Shown in pieces: positions 39,801-51,029 of a stretch of 64,000 nucleotides of DNA. The DNA is from Neospora caninum Liverpool. Lineage: Eukaryota; Apicomplexa; Conoidasida; Eucoccidiorida; Sarcocystidae. The position numbers and the translations under genes are program-made. Where the stretch lies: NCBI RefSeq assembly GCF_000208865.1, contig NC_018395.1, forward strand, positions 6,434,839 to 6,498,838. The letters run 5' to 3'. The notes beneath the pieces are model-generated. The model was given only the letters and a program-made list of their open reading frames with translations. It did no database searches and was not told where the DNA came from. Each line of letters starts with the position of its first letter. Position 1 is the stretch's first letter.

Positions 39801-39849
39801 CGCCACATGTGATTTTCTTTCCGGATCCGGCAGCACATGCTTCCGCATG
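36832..39849 (+). repeat. Tandem array unit 3 (3' incomplete, lacks helicase fragment)
   Basis: Matches units 1 and 2 from the start through the gene's 3' flank, then departs at about 39849, just after ATGCTTCCGCA. From there it continues into sequence unlike the other units and without the helicase fragment. This end probably represents the ancestral 3' flank. Confidence 0.88.
37607..39427 (+). CDS. Secreted proline-rich repeat protein, copy D (606 aa)
   Basis: The N-terminus reads MGSETW in place of MVSGTW; the signal peptide and arginine-rich segment are otherwise conserved. From about 37919 to 38165 the linker is strongly diverged from copies B and C (for example SNLLGTGGTFTATG against AGLMGTEGTYRERE), though it stays alignable and in frame. 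The order is: module 1, two Pro/Thr repeats, a second module 1, two Pro/Thr repeats, module 2. Both module 1 copies carry SHLESAD where B and C have SLLESAD. This copy has the shortest repeat tracts. Intronless. Confidence 0.85.
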   Translation: MGSETWHYLVLFTVVILRFGETTVWGLRYQGADDWNSLAADAPHVASEPAESGNAASWALQSFFQASTGKAANGSPRRGLRHRVAAGFRRLGDRARRALGRIRGHRGRHPRSDRHAASESNLLGTGGTFTATGVAASTTSLPDLPGQARDTSSEQPTKSETTSKDGETPGQPTQPKQTGKEGDVSPQSVPRAPLPVPTRSPSQVITALKETSGQLEDVGGKHKEGTDDDTQKHNAWLKTVAVRWLSEHCDNLDQARSHLESADMDEHTRKQVSAALHRGLHARDLVHTKLGVEYPLDGCGGPSPQSPPETPPATKPTPAHPGQSPKTPPATKPTPVPSPGSVPRAPLPVPTRSPSQVITALKETSGQLEDVGGKHKEGTDDDTQKHNAWLKTVAVRWLSEHCDNLDQARSHLESADMDEHTRKQVSAALHRGLHARDLVHTKLGVEYPLDGCGGPSPQSPPETPPATKPTPAHPGQSPKTPPATKPTPVPSPESVPRAPLPQPSRTPSEVVNRMNQSSMTLQSFASQAYRGTDPEKLKNNESLKHKATAYRNDHCDDIDEAKALLARNDMRQRESFRVAAALDRARQARDAVKEKLGVEFPSDRCQ

Positions 39850-40221
39850 ACCGCGAGGGGGGCGCCCCCGAGCCGTCGGGATTTGCTCGGGATGCATTCG
39901 GTTATCATAGCAGTAAATCCATTTTTTCAACCGCCTCGCCGCCCTCAGGGATTCAAGTGCTGCTTGAACCTCAGTTTTTCGCCTGATATGTACTGGGGTT
40001 TCGGCGCGTAGCGCGACCGTTGATGTGTGCAAACTGTACCCGTGCCTGTGAGAGTGTCACGCCAGAGCAGAATTTGGTCGTTTCTTGGTCTTTGAAGAAC
40101 TGACAACTACCACTGAGAATTCACGGGTGGGTACCAATGTTGCAAACGACGCATATTGCGTGCCAAGCCTGTGGCAGAGACTTCCTTGCAGGAACTGCAG
40201 CTAACAGAAACTAACCTGTCG

Positions 40222-40575
40222 TCATGGTAGTTCGTATCCGAGACAGGTAGTCGCTCTAGCGAGTAGATAGGAAACTAAACCAGACATCCAAGTGGTTGTT
40301 GAATAACTATTCATCAAGTTATACATGCCTCGAGTCATGTGAATTAGAATACAAAAGAATAGGGAAGAGGCAGTTGTAACATGCAGCATGCTAAATTCCC
40401 ATCCTGATGCTACTTCTCTAGTTGGATAGTGAACGGTAGCAATTGCGCGAGATGCTTCTGAAGTACATTTAAACGCTAGGGTGGTACCTCGAATTATTTG
40501 GAATACAAAGGTCACTGCCACTAAGAAACCAAATTATAGGATGAATTTGAGTTTAGAGCGCACCGTATTTAAAAG
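40222..40575 (-). pseudogene. Nuclear copy of mitochondrial cytochrome b (NUMT)
   Basis: Minus-strand translation gives cytochrome b membrane-helix sequence in order: ALNSNSSYNL, then after a one-base deletion near 40520 FLVAVTFVFQII, TLAFKCTSEASRA, REVASGWEFSMLH, ILIHMTRGMYN and SGLVSYLLARATT, ending in CLGYELP. The conserved Trp codon that should follow the P is a stop. This corresponds to the N-terminal third of apicomplexan cob and resembles the Toxoplasma protein as I remember it. The frameshift, the stop and the loss of the rest of the gene mark it as non-functional. Such fragments are common in the T. gondii nuclear genome. Confidence 0.88.
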
Positions 40576-41060
40576 ACAAGGTGTGCCGGCCGGCCGCTCC
40601 CAGATCGGACCGCAAAACAGTGCCGGAACAAACACGATTCTCTCCAAGGCGTCGAATTTTCCCACGATCTTGAACGCATATTCCTGGATTTTCAAAGAGC
40701 TAAGTCAGGTGCCAGGACTGAAAACGGACGCTGAACCCAAAAGGATCCCCGTTCCCGGTAGATGTCCGTTTTTTGGTGTATACACAGGCGACCGTTGATG
40801 CAACCTAAAAATCGTGCGGCACCTCACCTGTGGGCCTCTCGCAGTCATTCAGGGTTGACAAAAATGTCGATGGTGGAGACCGGCGTTCCTTTTACAGCCG
40901 CCTTGCTGGGCCACTTACAGCCCAGGGCCCGGTCGGCTCTTCGAGCAGCGAGTGAACTCGAGTGCCGGCAAACCGTACTTTGCCATAAGGAAGTGTGCTC
41001 CCACTAAGAATCATCCGTCATCAGCCATGCAATACCAATCAGATAACAACTGAACCACCC

Positions 41061-41200
41061 ACTCTACACGAAATCCATGTATCTACCGGTTCTTCACACT
41101 TAAGTACGTGGTTTGTATTCGTACTATGGGGCATTGAATATGCTTCAGTAATGAGATACAGACAATCGCTTCTGCCGCAAACCCTTGAGATGACGAGGTT
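41061..41200 (+). pseudogene. Possible decayed mitochondrial coxI fragment
   Basis: ACTCTACACG...CCATGTATCTACC resembles the coxI stretch encoding TLYPPLST, and GCAAACCCTTGAGATGACG at 41177 resembles the stretch for MRTLGMT. Between them is a hydrophobic reading (STWFVFVLWGIEYASVM). The match is by eye and partial, on the strand opposite to the cytochrome b relic. Confidence 0.35.
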
Positions 41201-42459
41201 ATGGTTTGGGGGGTTCGTGAGGGTCTCTCAATAACTAGCTATTAGCGTGATAAGTGGATTAGTTACCCTAGCCAACACGATCCGGTGGTTTGGGAACGAC
41301 CCCTTTATGTAAGGGGTAATATATGCGCTACAGTAACCCAGTCGGTTTTATGTACATTTTCTGCAGTCAGAACGATCCTGGCCAAGAAAGCAGGTGCATA
41401 TGAATATGCGTTTGCGTCCGTACACGAGTAAATTGTATTACAGGCGTGTACAGGTTTAAATGAAAAAACTGCGGCGCAGAGGAGTGAAGAGCCGCACAGC
41501 TTCGTGTCGGGCGTGCAGTTCGGTGTCTTGATGCGGCCGTCTCCTCGAGCTGTCTCTGTCGAGCTAGGGTGAGGATTATACCCCCTTTGTCATTGGATGC
41601 TTCCCGTTTCCCAGCATGTTTCTTTCTCTTTACTAAAGGAAGGACAAGAACCGTGCTGTTTCCTCTTCTGTTAAAATGGCGAACAACGTCACGATAAAAC
41701 ACCTGTGTCTGTAACGACTTCCCCACTGCGGCCGGGGGCCGCATGCGGGGTCCGAGTAATTAATTTGCAGGGGTTGGTCTTCCGGGCGCGCGGAATAGAC
41801 ATAATCTTGCAACAGAAGCTCTACGCTTTGACAAAAATCCTTACTCTGTGGGTAGAAGTTTAAAGGCGTGTAGGCGAGGATAGTACCGTACGCTCCCCAC
41901 TTTTCAGCTCGGACGACGGTTTTCTCGGAGAGGCGGCGGTCGGTCTCGCCCGCGTCTCATGCTGTTTCGCTCGTGATGGCCCTTTTTTAGGTCAATTATA
42001 TGCCTGCCGTCTCTTTTATTTTACTGGGCATGCTTTTCTGTGCGTTCCTAGGACGAGGCTACTCACGAGACTGTCACCGTTGCCTAACACTGTGGTGTCT
42101 CTGTTCTTCGCGCCTGAGTTTTCCCTGCCGTCTCCCCTCGCCTGGTTGACCGTTGACGCTTTGTTTCTCTGTCTCTCTCTCGCTTCAGTCTCTTCTCTGT
42201 GCCTTGTCTCGGTCTGTCTGTTCCTCTCCCCTGTTTCCTCCTTCTTCCCGGCCGTTTTTTTCGTGTACCCTGTGACGCTACGTCGACGAAAGAGAGGGTA
42301 GGAGACAAAAGGAGACACACCAGGAGGACACGCGCGGCTCAAAGCGCAGGAAACGCGAGGAAGAACCCGGAGAAAAGGGCGCTGGGCGTCTGGGCCGGCG
42401 TCCGGGGAAGTGCCGCAAAAGACGAGGTTTTCCCCGCCATCACTCACACCCGGCGACCC

Positions 42460-45400
42460 ATGGCTCAAAGGGGAACGGCGAATTTCCCTGACCCTTCGAG
42501 GGAGCTGCCACATCTCACGAACAACGCTTGGAGCGCTGCACAAAGCTTGCTGCTCAGACCGTTGCCTATTCGGTCCGCATGCGTTCGAGGCCGGCACAGC
42601 CGACGCCACTTAAGCCTCCTGCCCTCGGGTCCTTCCTGGGCGCATTCCGGCTCTGGTGCCTCTCTCCCTCTTCTCTCTTCTCCCCCTTGGACGGCTTCTT
42701 CTCTGTCCCCCGCCCTCGCGTCTTCCTCGCCCGTCCAGGTGTGCGCGGCCTCCCGTTCTTGGGTGGCCGAGGCAGGAAGATGCACACACAGCAGACACAA
42801 TGGGGCGAGGCGGCTGCACTTCTCGCGTCCCTTCTGTCTCCAGTCATGGACGCGTTTTTTCTCACAGCCGAAAACGGGAGAGTCGTCGGAGACTTTGGGC
42901 GGTCTCCGTCACTCAAGAACGATCTTCTCCTGCGGGTTGTCTCTCCACACCAGGCAAACCTACGGCGCTGCCTCTTCGGAGCCCGCTTCAGCTTCCGGGC
43001 CTCTCTGCGCCTCTCCTTCCCCTTTTTGCCTCCCGCCTTCCCCGCCCTATCCGTGTGCGTCTGCCTCTCGAGGACGGAGAAGTTTGAGAGCGAGGGGAGA
43101 CTCAGAGGCAGCTCCGGTCGCGGCGCAGGGCGGCCGCCCGTCCCTTCTTCCGATGTTCTTCTCTCCTGGGTGTTTCTCTCCTTTCCATTCGGCGGCTGTC
43201 TCGCCTTCGTGCGATCCTGCTCGGCCTCCGTCTTCTCCGCCTTCCCCGTGTTTGTTTGCCGCCACAAGAGACGAGTCGACCGGCATGCGCGGTTCTGCTT
43301 CGTCGCCTTCGTCGTCGCCCCCTCCTCGTCCGACTGCTGCCCCTCCCGCAGGCGCCTCCTGTCCGTTTCTTCCCGCACTACTCGCGCCGCCATTCATCCA
43401 CTCGCTCTCGCCTCTGGCCTCGCGGTGGGTCGCGTGTCTCTCTCCATTCCTCCAGGCGCTTCCTCCCCCCAGGCTTCGTCTGTGGGGAGGCAGCTGCTGT
43501 GAACTCGAGCCGCTTCTTCTCCCCCCCCCGCTTCCTCTCTCTGTCCTGTTTCCTCACCCGCTGCCCCCGTCTGTTCTCTCGTCTCCTCTTCTCCCTTCTA
43601 CTTCTCTGTCCCCTCAGTCTGCCTCTCTGCTTCCGCCGTCTGTCGCGGCCGCTCTTCACCGCTGCTTCCGCGCATCTGCCATCTCTCCTCTTCAGCAGTT
43701 TCTCCTTCCGCTCTTGCTGTCCCCTTCTCACGACTTGTTTGTCCTCTCGCGCATGCACTCGGGCAAATCGCTAGCTGTGCACCTCGCTGTGGTTCTGCGT
43801 CTGCTGGAAGGCGACAAGAGAGCGAACGCCAACGCGGTTGAGCGGGAGGCTCGGCCGCACGCGACGCAGAATCCTCAGGAGACGCTCGAGAAAGGGAAGG
43901 AGACGGCGTTTCCTCAATGTATTTTCCTTCTCCCCACACGCGACACAGCTACCCAGACGCATGCAGAGCTCCTCGCCCTCCTTCGGTACACGCCGCAGCT
44001 GCGCGTAGCTCTTCTCAGCGGCGAAACCGCCTTCTACCAGGCGCAACAAGAGGCGGGAGAAGAACGCGGGGCTGGCAAGCGGGAACGGAGGGCCGTTTCC
44101 GATGTGGACGGCGGCGAAGATCGCCAGGAGGCCGAATGCGCAGACGAGCCGGGAGGCGTCTCCCGACGAGGCTGCTCTGTACGCGTTTTCCGCCGCATCG
44201 AGAAGCTGAGGGCGCATATCTGGATTTGCACACCGGGGAAACTTGACGAGTATCTCGGCTACATCAGCTGGAAAGACAGCTTGAGGCGCGCGACGACCCG
44301 GCTGACCCCGACAGGTGACAAGGCGGAGGCGGCAGCAGACGAGAGGCGGGCGAAGACAGATGAGACAGAAGACACCCAAGAAGGCGGAGACGGGTGTTTA
44401 GGCCGTTGTAGCTTGCTGGTTGTGGACGACGCGGCTGCGCTGCTTCAACAGAGCGAGAGAGGCAGGCAGGCGACAGCGGCTCTTCTCCGGCTCAAAGAAA
44501 GATTGCCGCCAGGTGAGAAAGGCGCCGAAAGGGGTTCGGAAGCCGTTGTCCCAAGAAGTAACGCGATCTCCTATTTCCTAGTGCCATTACTGAACTTTTT
44601 TGGTCTGATCCTAAGTACGCAGTGAGCTAACTAGATACAAGGAACTTGACAAGCCGCGCGAAATGAGAACGCATGGAGACAAGAGACAGAGTGAAGAATC
44701 CGAAGCAGGTGGGACACCGTGCCTGCCCAATCCCCAGCCTCCGAAAGTGTGGGCGGACCCTCACACAACGCCGAACGGCTTCTCCGGAGGTGGCCGGGCT
44801 GGTATTTCTCGCGAGAACCTGAGCTTCATAAGCAGAAAACAGGCATGCGGGTTGTCTCCGCCGGGCATCTCCATGTGAATTAGAGAGCGTATATAGGAAA
44901 GTGTCAACGTAAGGGCTGTCAGACCTCTCTGTCTGAGACGGTGTGAGCCCGGGTCTTTTCGGGTAGGAGGTGGCTAGACTCGATCGAGAAAAAGCTGCTC
45001 CGCTGGGGGACAGGTGTCCCGTAACTAAACGACAGGTATGCATGTCTAAACGTGTGCGAAGGGGTCGCCTCGAGGTGCAGGGGTTGGACTTTTTCTCTTC
45101 GTTTCTTCGATCTTCTGTTGTAGGCCATCAGACGATCTTCCTCTCGTCGTGGTTATCTCCGGACCTTAGGAGTGTCTTTGTTCGTCTCGCGCGGGTCAGG
45201 TCGTTGACTATCAATGCCTTGGTGACTCCCGCCGTAGCGTCCTTTGCGCCCGCATACTCGAATGCTTCTACCGCTCAAGCAAGTCATCCCACGCCTCGCT
45301 CCCCTCCATTGTCTGTCGGGTCGCGCTCGGCTCCTCTACGTGCAATGGATGCCTCTGCCCTCCCCTCATCTCCTTCGTCCACTCCTCTCCCTGCCTGTTC

Positions 45401-48400
45401 CGCTTCGTGTCTCTCGTCTCCCTCTTCCACTTCCTCCTGTTCTCGTTTTCCTTCACCGCCACCGTCTCCTGGTCTGCTGAGGGACGCAGACACGGAAGAA
45501 GCGCGGCGTCGTTCGAGACAAACGCCAGAGGCAAGCGAAAACGAAACAGAGGACAAGGCTGCTCTTCTGAAGCCTTCACCGTCTGTTCCGCAAGTCAGGG
45601 AGACGGTGCATGCATTGCCGCGGCGCCATTCTCTCCGCGAGAGCATTCTCAACGTGGAGGAGACGGTGGGGTTGTGGGGTCCCAAGCGGGCGGCAGAGTT
45701 TCTCGCCAAAAAGAAGAGACAGTGGAGCGAGCTTCAGCGTCACCTGTCAGGTCTCCGGCGCAACGAAGAAGAGCCGAGAGAAGAACGAGGAAACGAAGAA
45801 GAAAGGGATGAAGCGACCGGAATTCATGGGGAAACACTTCGATCGGAGTTTGCAATATATCCTGCAGACTTGCACGCTCACGTACTGTTTAACGTCTTAA
45901 TGAACGAGGCGAATCGAGCTGCGGAACTGGAGACAAAAAGAAGGGGACTTCACAGGGGAGACGACGGAAGGATGGAAAGGAACGAACACGAATGCGGCGC
46001 GTTTTCAGGAAGCAGGGAAAAGCCTCACCGAATCATTGTTTTCTTCTCATGTCTCAAGAGTCTACAGTTCCATTATGTCTATTTCAAACACTATGTTTTT
46101 CCGACGCTTCTCACATCGAAGACGGCGGATCCCGTGGCGGTTTCCACTCTTTCCGCCTTCCCATCCTTCTCACCGTCTGTTTGTTCTTTATCTTCGACAT
46201 ATTCGTCTGCATCGTTTCCCTTTTCTTCTCGTCCGTCCACGCTCCCTGCTCCTCCCTCGATTCCCGCGCGACTTCCAACACTCTTGGCTCTGCATCACGG
46301 GCTCAGTGGCGAGAGAAGACGTGCGGTGGTTGAAGCGTTCTCATCGCCCTCCGTTCGTGCTTCTCGTGCGCCACCTAAAGGTCCGTCGTTGCCTGTTTCT
46401 TCGGCTCCGTCGCCTTGCGCGGTCTCCTTTTCCTCGTCTTCTCCCTCATCCGCCCCCTCGCCTTCTGGATATCCTGCTGTCTCCGCGCCTTCGCCGCTTG
46501 CACCCCAGGCTCCGCCTTCTGTCGGGGACTCTTTTCCTCTGCCGGATTCCGAGCCAGGACGCCTGACAAGCCGTAGCCGAATCGCGAGCGCCGGCGAGCG
46601 AGAACCGCGGATCTTGCACGGACACGAACCGCCGCAGTCTGCCAACCCAAACTGCGAAGTGCGCGTTCTTTTCGCCACAGATCTCGCAGCCACGGGCGTG
46701 AATGTGGGAGACGTTGACTTCATCGTTCATGTAAGGCGGCGAGGCACGCAGGACACGCTCAAAGCATCTGACAGGAGAGTGACGGAAGAGTTTTCCTTCT
46801 CTTCTGTCTATTCATGAGGAGGCAAAGCTGCGGTGTTTTAGCCGGAGGGCAACGTGCAAAGTGTTTGCTTGTTTCTCTGTCTCTTCAGTTTTTGCACTCG
46901 TCTCTTCAAGGGTCATCGGAACGACGCGAAGACAGCGTCCGCCCATATGTGTTTCGTTCGGCCCCCTTCGTCCTCGTCTTTGCTTCAGCTCGCTTCTGCC
47001 TGTGGTGGCGGATCGTTCCGATTCGTATTCTTCACAGCTTTTTTCCCTCGCCGTTCTTAGACTTGTTCCTCGAACTTCTCTTTCCGCGCTCGTCGCGTCT
47101 GGGATTCGCCGTACGCTTCGCCTCCTGTACTCTTCTCGATCTTTGTTCTCCTGTCCCGCCTTGTTCGTGCCCGGCATCCGTGCTGTCTATTTCCTAGCCT
47201 CTGTCTCCGCTGTTGGTTATGCGCTTTTCCGGTTTGTGGCCGCAGGTGGGGATGGCGCGTGATCCGGAGCTCCTCGTACAGCGTCTGACGCGAGTCGCAC
47301 GGTAGGCGCACACTGACGGAAACTGCGAAATCGCCAGGGAGATAAAGGCACCGAGGAGAGGTAGAGAACGGGACGCAGCGGAGTACAAACACCCGAATTC
47401 CCTCCTGAAAAGCGCCAGCTGTCGCGCTCGCTCAACACGCGCCTTTCCAGATTTATGACCTCGCATATTCCCCAATGACGCTCTCTGGCATTTTGCTGAT
47501 TCTGGCGTTTCCGAGGTTCGCATTCTCTGGAGGTGATGTCCCACCTGTCGCTTGCTTTGACCGCGTCGCCTGTCTGTGCCCCACCCGCTCGCGTTTTCTC
47601 TCACTGGCCTCTTTTGGTGTCTCTGTGCCTTTCGGCTTCGCTGCCCTTCAGACCCCGCGACCCCTTTTTTGGGCCTTTCACAGGCTCGTCGACTCCGCTC
47701 TCACCAACGTCCGTTGCTTCGTCTGCAACGTCGTCTTGTGCCTCGTCTCGCGTCACGTCTCCCGCGACTTGCTTTTCCTCTGGTGCCTTTCCCGCCTCTC
47801 CTCCATCTGAAATGTTTAGGGACGTGCCCGGGACAGCGTCGGCAGGAAGAAGAGAACAAGAAGGTGTCGTAGGACAAGTCGCAGACAATGGCAAGCTTTT
47901 TCCGTGGGACCCCATCGAGAACGGCATTGGCAGATCCCTTCTTCTTCTCCACGACCTAGAGACGCATTTCCTCTTTGAATGTTTTTCCGAGGGAATCAAT
48001 CTTACTGAACTGCATCCTCGGTCTGCATTGTCTCTGTTGAGCCCAAATCGGGCGCTCATTGCAATTTTAGGTCAGAAAGGCGACAACGAAATCAGACCAG
48101 AAGCAAGCGAGGAAGGCGAGGAAGACGAGGAACACAGCCCAAGAGGGCGGAGAGTGGAAGCTGCCTGTACAAGAAAGACAACGGTGGCAGAAACAGAAAA
48201 CATCGCTTCCTATAGCTGCCATTCCTTGAAAGAAGCCAGCCAGGAAGAACCTGAAACAAAAGGGCAAAGAAAGAAAGCGAGCACTCGGACTGAGGAGAGT
48301 GAAGAGGTGGAAGACGTGGAAAAGACAGCCTGCGCGGATTACCCTACTCCTGTGTCGCAGACGCCTTTATCTGTTTGGCCTTCTGGAGCCTGGTGGCACG

Positions 48401-50195
48401 AGGTCCCCTCCTTGCGTGCGTCGGCCGACCTTTTTTACCGTTCTCTCCTCGGCTTCTACGCCATGCAGTCGAAGCGCCTCAAATTCGACAAGTAACGGAA
48501 GCAGCATGAACCCCTTCACTTCCATGGGCGGATTCACTCTCTCTCTCAGCAAAAGGCTTTCTTAGCTCCGCGTGTCCTTCCGTTGTCCCATGCGCGTTTG
48601 TCCGTATAAAAAGGCTAACCTAGTTTGGAGAATCCTTAACTCGCCGTTTGCCCTGTCAGTGCAAGGCTCGAGAGAAAAGGTAATCCAACTATAAAAGTGG
48701 CTAGCTGCTCGTGCGTATCCATGTATAATTTTATAATTACGCATAGACTCATATACGCTTGAGTTTACGTGGCAGTCCATTCGGGGCACCGTGGCATTGG
48801 TAATATCGCCAAAGGGGCTTCCTTTTGAACAAGCGTAGCCTTATCTGATACAGGGGACTGCATATATATAGATACATATATAAATATATATGCGAGCGTG
48901 TACACATGTCTCCTTTCTTTCAGAAACACTGTGGCATAAAAGCTGGACTGCACGGATTTCTGTTTGTGTCTCTCTCTTTAGGTGGCAAGTGCCTTCTCTT
49001 GTCAACGCCATTCTGTCGTCTTTCGGTTTTCCGTCTTCGCCATCTGTTACTAAGCAGTTCGCCGCTCGACTGCGACTCCTGGATGCTCCTGGTAGGAGGC
49101 AAGGCTGTGCTTACGCCGGTGTACGAATTTGGAAATTCGTATGCGGGTGTTCCCAGATATGTATGTTGTGTGGAGGCAGACATGCATATATAGAGGCGAT
49201 CCCATTGACACCGTATTTATATGTGCGCAGCTAAAATAAAGGTACCTGGTCATTTATCTTTCCGTAGCTCCGTACCTTTCGGGCTAAGCTCCCTCGCCGT
49301 CTGTTTTTCACGGTTGCTCTTCTGTAGCCTTGCTGTTCGGTTTTCTTCCTTCTATTAAAAGTTTTACCATTAATTTATTTTTAGAGAGCGTATGCTTCCG
49401 ATTGTGCGGCTCGCGCATCTTCACTGTTTTCCTCCTTTGTGGAGGAAGCTCCGTGTTTCTGTGCAGCGCTGTTGTCTGCGTTGTTTTCCTTTGTGAATGC
49501 TTTTCCCAGGCCTACAGGTTGATTATTGGGCACGCCAGAAAACAGATCTGCTGGCTAGCTTAGCTGGCTATCAGGCTTTCGTATCTCGTCAGCGGCAAGT
49601 TACGCTAACTGGCGGGTTCCTTCACTCGCCCTTGCTACGTCTACGTTCGTCGGAGAGAGAAGTCGTCTTTCTCCAGGGGAAAAAGAAGGAACAGCAAAGG
49701 CGCGAACAAGCAGCAAAACTACTCGGAAGACCCATGCCTTGTGCGACTCCGGTCGCTTCTCATGAGGAAAACAGAACGCTTCCAGTTCTTCTCCCTTCTC
49801 GCCTTGTGCCTATCCGAACGCACAAGCCGGAAGGAGCTGAAGAGCTCTCATCAGTCTGTAGGTCATGTTTGCCGAGGGGAAAAAAACAAGACGAAAAGGG
49901 AAAAGAAAAACGAGACAAGAAAGAGTCAATGATGATAGTGGCAAAAGTAGATGAAAGAAGGAAGAGAGAAGTGGTGCCAATAGATGAAGAAGACGCACAG
50001 TGTGACGTCACCTGGCAAACACTGTTCCCTCCTCCGGTCCCTCTCCATCTAGTTCCGGGTTTACAAGGAGAGGGCCACGCATTAAATCCAACGAAAGGCG
50101 GAGACATATGCCAACAGTGTCAAACGGTAGACGACAACAATCATGTGTTTGCTGCTTCTGCCTATCATCGTGCCTTTAAATATTTTTCGTCCTGA
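42460..50195 (+). CDS. DEAD-box RNA helicase-like protein with degenerate motifs, six exons
   Basis: Exons: 42460-44512, 45124-46730, 47246-47301, 47652-48491, 48982-49091 and 49510-50195, all with GT-AG introns and consistent phases, giving 1,783 residues. Motif order fits the DEAD-box family: Q-like SPLQQFLLP; motif I HSGKS (K436) where ATGSGKT is usual; Ia LLPTRDTA; Ib ICTPGKLDEYL; II VVDDAA (D656-D657) in place of DEAD; III LSSW in place of SAT; IV IIVFFSCLKS; a HHGLSGERRRAVVEAF step; V LFATDLAATGVNVGD; VI QRLTRVAR (R1233, R1236, R1239). The C-terminal extension includes VNAILSSFGFP, as in DBP-type helicases. Long Ser/Pro insertions break both RecA lobes. Motif changes in I, II and III make full ATPase activity doubtful. 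The start Met is the first in-frame ATG; an upstream exon is possible. Confidence 0.85.
48492..48981 (+). other. Helicase intron 4 with AT-rich simple sequence
   Basis: A 490-base intron. It has a GTAACG donor, a TCTTTAG acceptor, and a degenerate TATA-type repeat at about 48863-48890. Confidence 0.7.
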
Positions 50196-51029
50196 TTCCG
50201 TATTTTCTCGATACGATGTGTCACGAGGTTGAATTTTTTAAGAGGAGCAGACGGTCGCTGGCTCCGCGAATCTTACTAAGGTTGCAGCTGCTGTTTTTCT
50301 GACTCTGCGGTTATTCTTGCCCTTCCAAAATAGGCTCAGCAAATGCCTTGTTGAAATATATAAACGCATCTTTTCTGGGTGCCCATTTGCCGCTATTTTC
50401 ATTGAAGCGAAAGACTACCCAAAAACTGAAGGGCGATACACTGTTCCAAAGAGCTTCAAAACGGTAAAAGGCAACAAGCATGTATGAACGTATACCTCTC
50501 ATCTTTCTAAGGCAGTCATACCGCTGCACTCCCGACTGAAGCACAGGGGGGGGATTCCTGGCAACAGGGAACGATCAGCAGCACAAGGCGCCGAACAAAA
50601 CACGTCTAGTCACTAATTGATTTTGAGATACAAATATGTGTCGCTTTTCGTGAAGACTTATACCCCGGGCACGGCAAATAATATACATGTATATGTAAAC
50701 CAACGCCAACCGAATCCATTACATGGAAACCGACACGCAAGGTTTCACACGCATGGCTCACGCAATCAGATCCTGTATCCGAACAGCATTTGAGAGCGAA
50801 GAATCTACCTCGATGTTCGGTCAAAATGCGTTGTATGTTCCGCCCAACTCCTTTCAGCGCGTATAACACTAGCCCTTTTACACGCTTCGTGATGTACACG
50901 GGTGTTACCACAACCCGTCCAAAATAAGGCACCAGCCTGAAATCTTCCTGAACTTTTTTGGTGTGCGACTCAACCGTTTTTCCGGTTCACACCGCTTTGC
51001 TGTTGGACTAAAACAGGGAAAGGAGCGAC
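50196..51029. other. Intergenic: helicase 3' flank
   Basis: No gene recognised between the helicase stop and the start of homology to the PAN units. Short open frames show no domain. Confidence 0.5.

Larger units (their letters stand above)
39850..42459. other. Spacer between proline-rich array and helicase
   Basis: I see no intact gene. It holds the decayed cytochrome b copy (40222-40575), a possible coxI relic (41061-41200), and AT-richer sequence unlike the neighbouring genes. The last 500 bases become pyrimidine-rich and lead into the helicase. An open helicase frame extends upstream to at least 42199 without an ATG, so this end may include 5' UTR or an unrecognised first exon. Confidence 0.5.

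Noticed and set aside
42199..42459. Upstream extension of the helicase frame to 42199
   Set aside because: It starts at GTG. The first in-frame ATG is at 42460, so that was used, though an upstream exon cannot be excluded.
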